From Sporosarcina sp. (lineage in GTDB: Bacteria > Bacillota > Bacilli > Bacillales_A > Planococcaceae), in assembly GCF_029257255.1 (NCBI RefSeq), contig NZ_JARICI010000077.1, positions 1-52,939 of the forward strand: a stretch of DNA of 52,939 nt. The letters are read 5' to 3'. The position numbers and the translations under genes were made by a program. The notes under the pieces were generated by a model. It was not told where the DNA came from, searched no databases, and was given only the letters and a program-made list of their open reading frames with translations. Positions 52,039 to 52,939 of the stretch are shown piece by piece (within the stretch, counting starts at the first letter, position 1; every line of letters begins with the position of its first letter).

Positions 52039-52335
52039 ATGGAATTCAAAGACCTAAACGAGCAGATCATACAGAAATACAAAGACGATGAGAACTTGAT
52101 GATTCGTCTGTTTGTCCAGTGGTGCGCAAATCATGATCTGGATCCGCAGACGCTATACCGCAAGGCCTATCCTGATCAGGTGAAAAACGCTGCGTTAGCA
52201 AAAGTAATCGAAGAAGATGATGGTTTCGAAGAGCTCCATATTGATAACGAAACTATGCTGGATGTTCTTCAGCTCTTCGGAAATGATGATCTGGCCTTTA
52301 CAGTGGCTGATGAAATTCAGAAGATGAATAAATAA
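52039..52335 (+). CDS. Small acidic protein of unknown function (98 aa)
   Basis: I do not recognise a family. It is acidic and hydrophilic, with predicted helices (LNEQIIQKYKDDENLMIRLFVQW, MLDVLQLFGNDDLAFTVADEI). A segment HDLDPQTLYRKAYPDQ lies in the middle. GGAGG lies 11 bases before the ATG. A strong terminator directly follows. The compact gene with good signals is likely real and cytosolic. Confidence 0.75.
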   Translation: MEFKDLNEQIIQKYKDDENLMIRLFVQWCANHDLDPQTLYRKAYPDQVKNAALAKVIEEDDGFEELHIDNETMLDVLQLFGNDDLAFTVADEIQKMNK

Positions 52336-52380
52336 AGACCCGTAATGGACTCACTCTTCTACGGAGTTCATTACGGGTCT
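52336..52380. terminator. Terminator after the 98-residue gene
   Basis: AGACCCGTAATGGACTC (52336-52352) pairs with GAGTTCATTACGGGTCT (52364-52380), with one mismatch. The short ORF on the other strand ends at its edge. Confidence 0.85.
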
Positions 52381-52477
52381 AGTGACCAGCCTTATGGAGC
52401 GCAACTATTTCTTCACGCTCAATAGGGGATAGGTACTTGTTTTTACGGTTTTGTATGGTATTCTCGATGTGTGTCAT
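52379..52477 (-). CDS. Possible 32-residue protein or transposase N-terminal fragment
   Basis: ATG 52477 lies seven bases after AGAGGAAG. The product (MTHIENTIQNRKNKY, LSPIEREEIVALHKAGH) is basic then acidic. The C-terminal half resembles the first helix of an HTH such as in IS30-type transposases, so the frame may be a broken transposase. It may also be a genuine small protein. It ends at the convergent terminator. Confidence 0.35.
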   Translation of the reverse strand: MTHIENTIQNRKNKYLSPIEREEIVALHKAGH

Positions 52478-52529
52478 TATAAAACTTCCTCTCATTGTTT
52501 GTTTCGCAACTCCAATGATAAATACCAAC

Positions 52530-52572
52530 AAAAAAGAAACCTTGATAGGCTCATTAGCCAAATCAAGGTTCT
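52530..52572 (-). terminator. Terminator of the last gene
   Basis: GAACCTTGAT-TT-GGCT on the minus strand pairs with AGCC-T-ATCAAGGTTTC, followed by TTTTTT. Confidence 0.8.
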
Positions 52573-52576
52573 TTTA

Positions 52577-52930
52577 TTATTCTTTTTCAATTAGTATAGT
52601 ATTACAAACAACTTCTACATTTAAAGGCGGTATAAAGATATTACATTTTAATATATCTTCTCCATCAATCTGTACATCTGTAATCTCAACATCCTGAATA
52701 AAATAGGGAATTTGAGTTTTCGTTAACTCTTTTAATGGTTTCAATCTATCATTAACACTTGTTACAAATGAGAATTTCGAACATCCAGTAAAAAGTAAGA
52801 TTACATTAAAGTCTGTGTCTTCAAATACAATTCTAAGTTCATCTCCAAAAAAACTGGACTCCATTTGCAATACTCTAGCATCCCAATAATGCAGTTCTTC
52901 AATTTCATTTAGTATTTTCTGTGCATTCAA
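52577..52930 (-). CDS. Unrecognised beta-rich protein, possible immunity-type (117 aa)
   Basis: I do not recognise a family. It is about 117 residues, mostly beta strands (VLQMESSFFGDELRIVFEDTDFNVILLF, YFIQDVEITDVQIDGEDILKCNIFIP), without a signal peptide. Size and composition resemble immunity or cytosolic YxiE/DUF-type proteins, but this is weak. The start is TTG 52930, four bases after GGAG, only nine bases from the window edge. An upstream partner gene could not be examined. Confidence 0.6.
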   Translation of the reverse strand: MNAQKILNEIEELHYWDARVLQMESSFFGDELRIVFEDTDFNVILLFTGCSKFSFVTSVNDRLKPLKELTKTQIPYFIQDVEITDVQIDGEDILKCNIFIPPLNVEVVCNTILIEKE

Positions 52931-52939
52931 GTTACTCCA

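Noticed and set aside
1..52939. CRISPR array, tRNA/rRNA genes, prophage or complete insertion sequence
   Set aside because: No regularly spaced repeats, cloverleaf or rRNA-like sequence, phage genes or paired terminal inverted repeats with a transposase were seen. The short hairpin repeats do not have CRISPR spacing.

Overview
The window looks like chromosomal DNA from a low-to-moderate-GC Gram-positive of the order Bacillales. My best guess is the Planococcaceae (Sporosarcina-like). The support is: strong AGGAGG-type ribosome binding sites with frequent TTG/GTG starts, TPP and lysine riboswitches, CtsR boxes at clpE, CcpA-type cre sites, a BirA-type operator at bioY, and Bacillus-type families (YkoEDC, ClpE, BCCT and DAACS transporters, YpeP-like RNase H). 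There are no rRNA or tRNA genes, prophage, complete insertion sequence or CRISPR array that I can see. The genus is an inference.

Layout. 1-5.4 kb: a small unknown protein, a DnaQ-like exonuclease, the TPP-riboswitch-controlled thiamine-precursor importer ykoEDC and a metallo-hydrolase. 5.4-10.2 kb: a divergent MFS/MarR pair, an AraC regulator followed by a previously untracked 40-residue membrane protein, a fructosamine-kinase-like protein, a decayed FAD-monooxygenase 3' end and a universal stress protein. 10.5-24.3 kb: the most interesting locus (below). 24.7-31.2 kb: lysine-riboswitch dapA, bioY, a two-component system with a lipoprotein, a DUF3887-like lipoprotein and a zinc-ribbon protein. 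31.4-38.9 kb: methyltransferase, 3-hydroxyacyl-CoA dehydrogenase, Nudix, M42 peptidase, STAS, HD hydrolase, a VOC remnant and a dicarboxylate/amino-acid symporter. 39-52.9 kb: a DHA2 exporter, a fused L-serine dehydratase with inverted subunit order, a Dus enzyme, a BCCT transporter, pyridoxal kinase, clpE, RNase HI, GNAT, a toast-rack protein, a propeller-like protein and small unknowns. Two families of dispersed hairpin repeats occur at 38.9, 49.2, 49.9 and 51.8 kb.

The 10.5-24.3 kb locus holds two urocanate hydratase paralogues without hutH, hutI or hutG. One (HutU1) sits in an operon with an acyl-CoA dehydrogenase and a class III (CaiB-type) CoA-transferase. The other (HutU2) is divergent in active-site segments and forms an operon with an orphan AraC regulator. 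A LysR regulator, a D-2-hydroxyacid dehydrogenase, a HisC-type aminotransferase and a complete TRAP transporter for an organic acid complete the set. I infer a system that imports imidazole carboxylates and funnels them to urocanate. In it, imidazolepropionate would be activated by CoA transfer, desaturated to urocanoyl-CoA, released as urocanate while CoA passes to the next substrate, and hydrated by HutU1. Imidazole-lactate would be oxidised to imidazolepyruvate and aminated. Both transport and catabolic operons carry cre-like sites, and the hutU2/lysR and TRAP promoter regions share a TTACCT-Y-ACTGC motif. This supports one regulon.

All functions are assigned by reading protein motifs by eye. 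No database search was run. Start codons were adjusted where a ribosome binding site clearly favoured an internal start.
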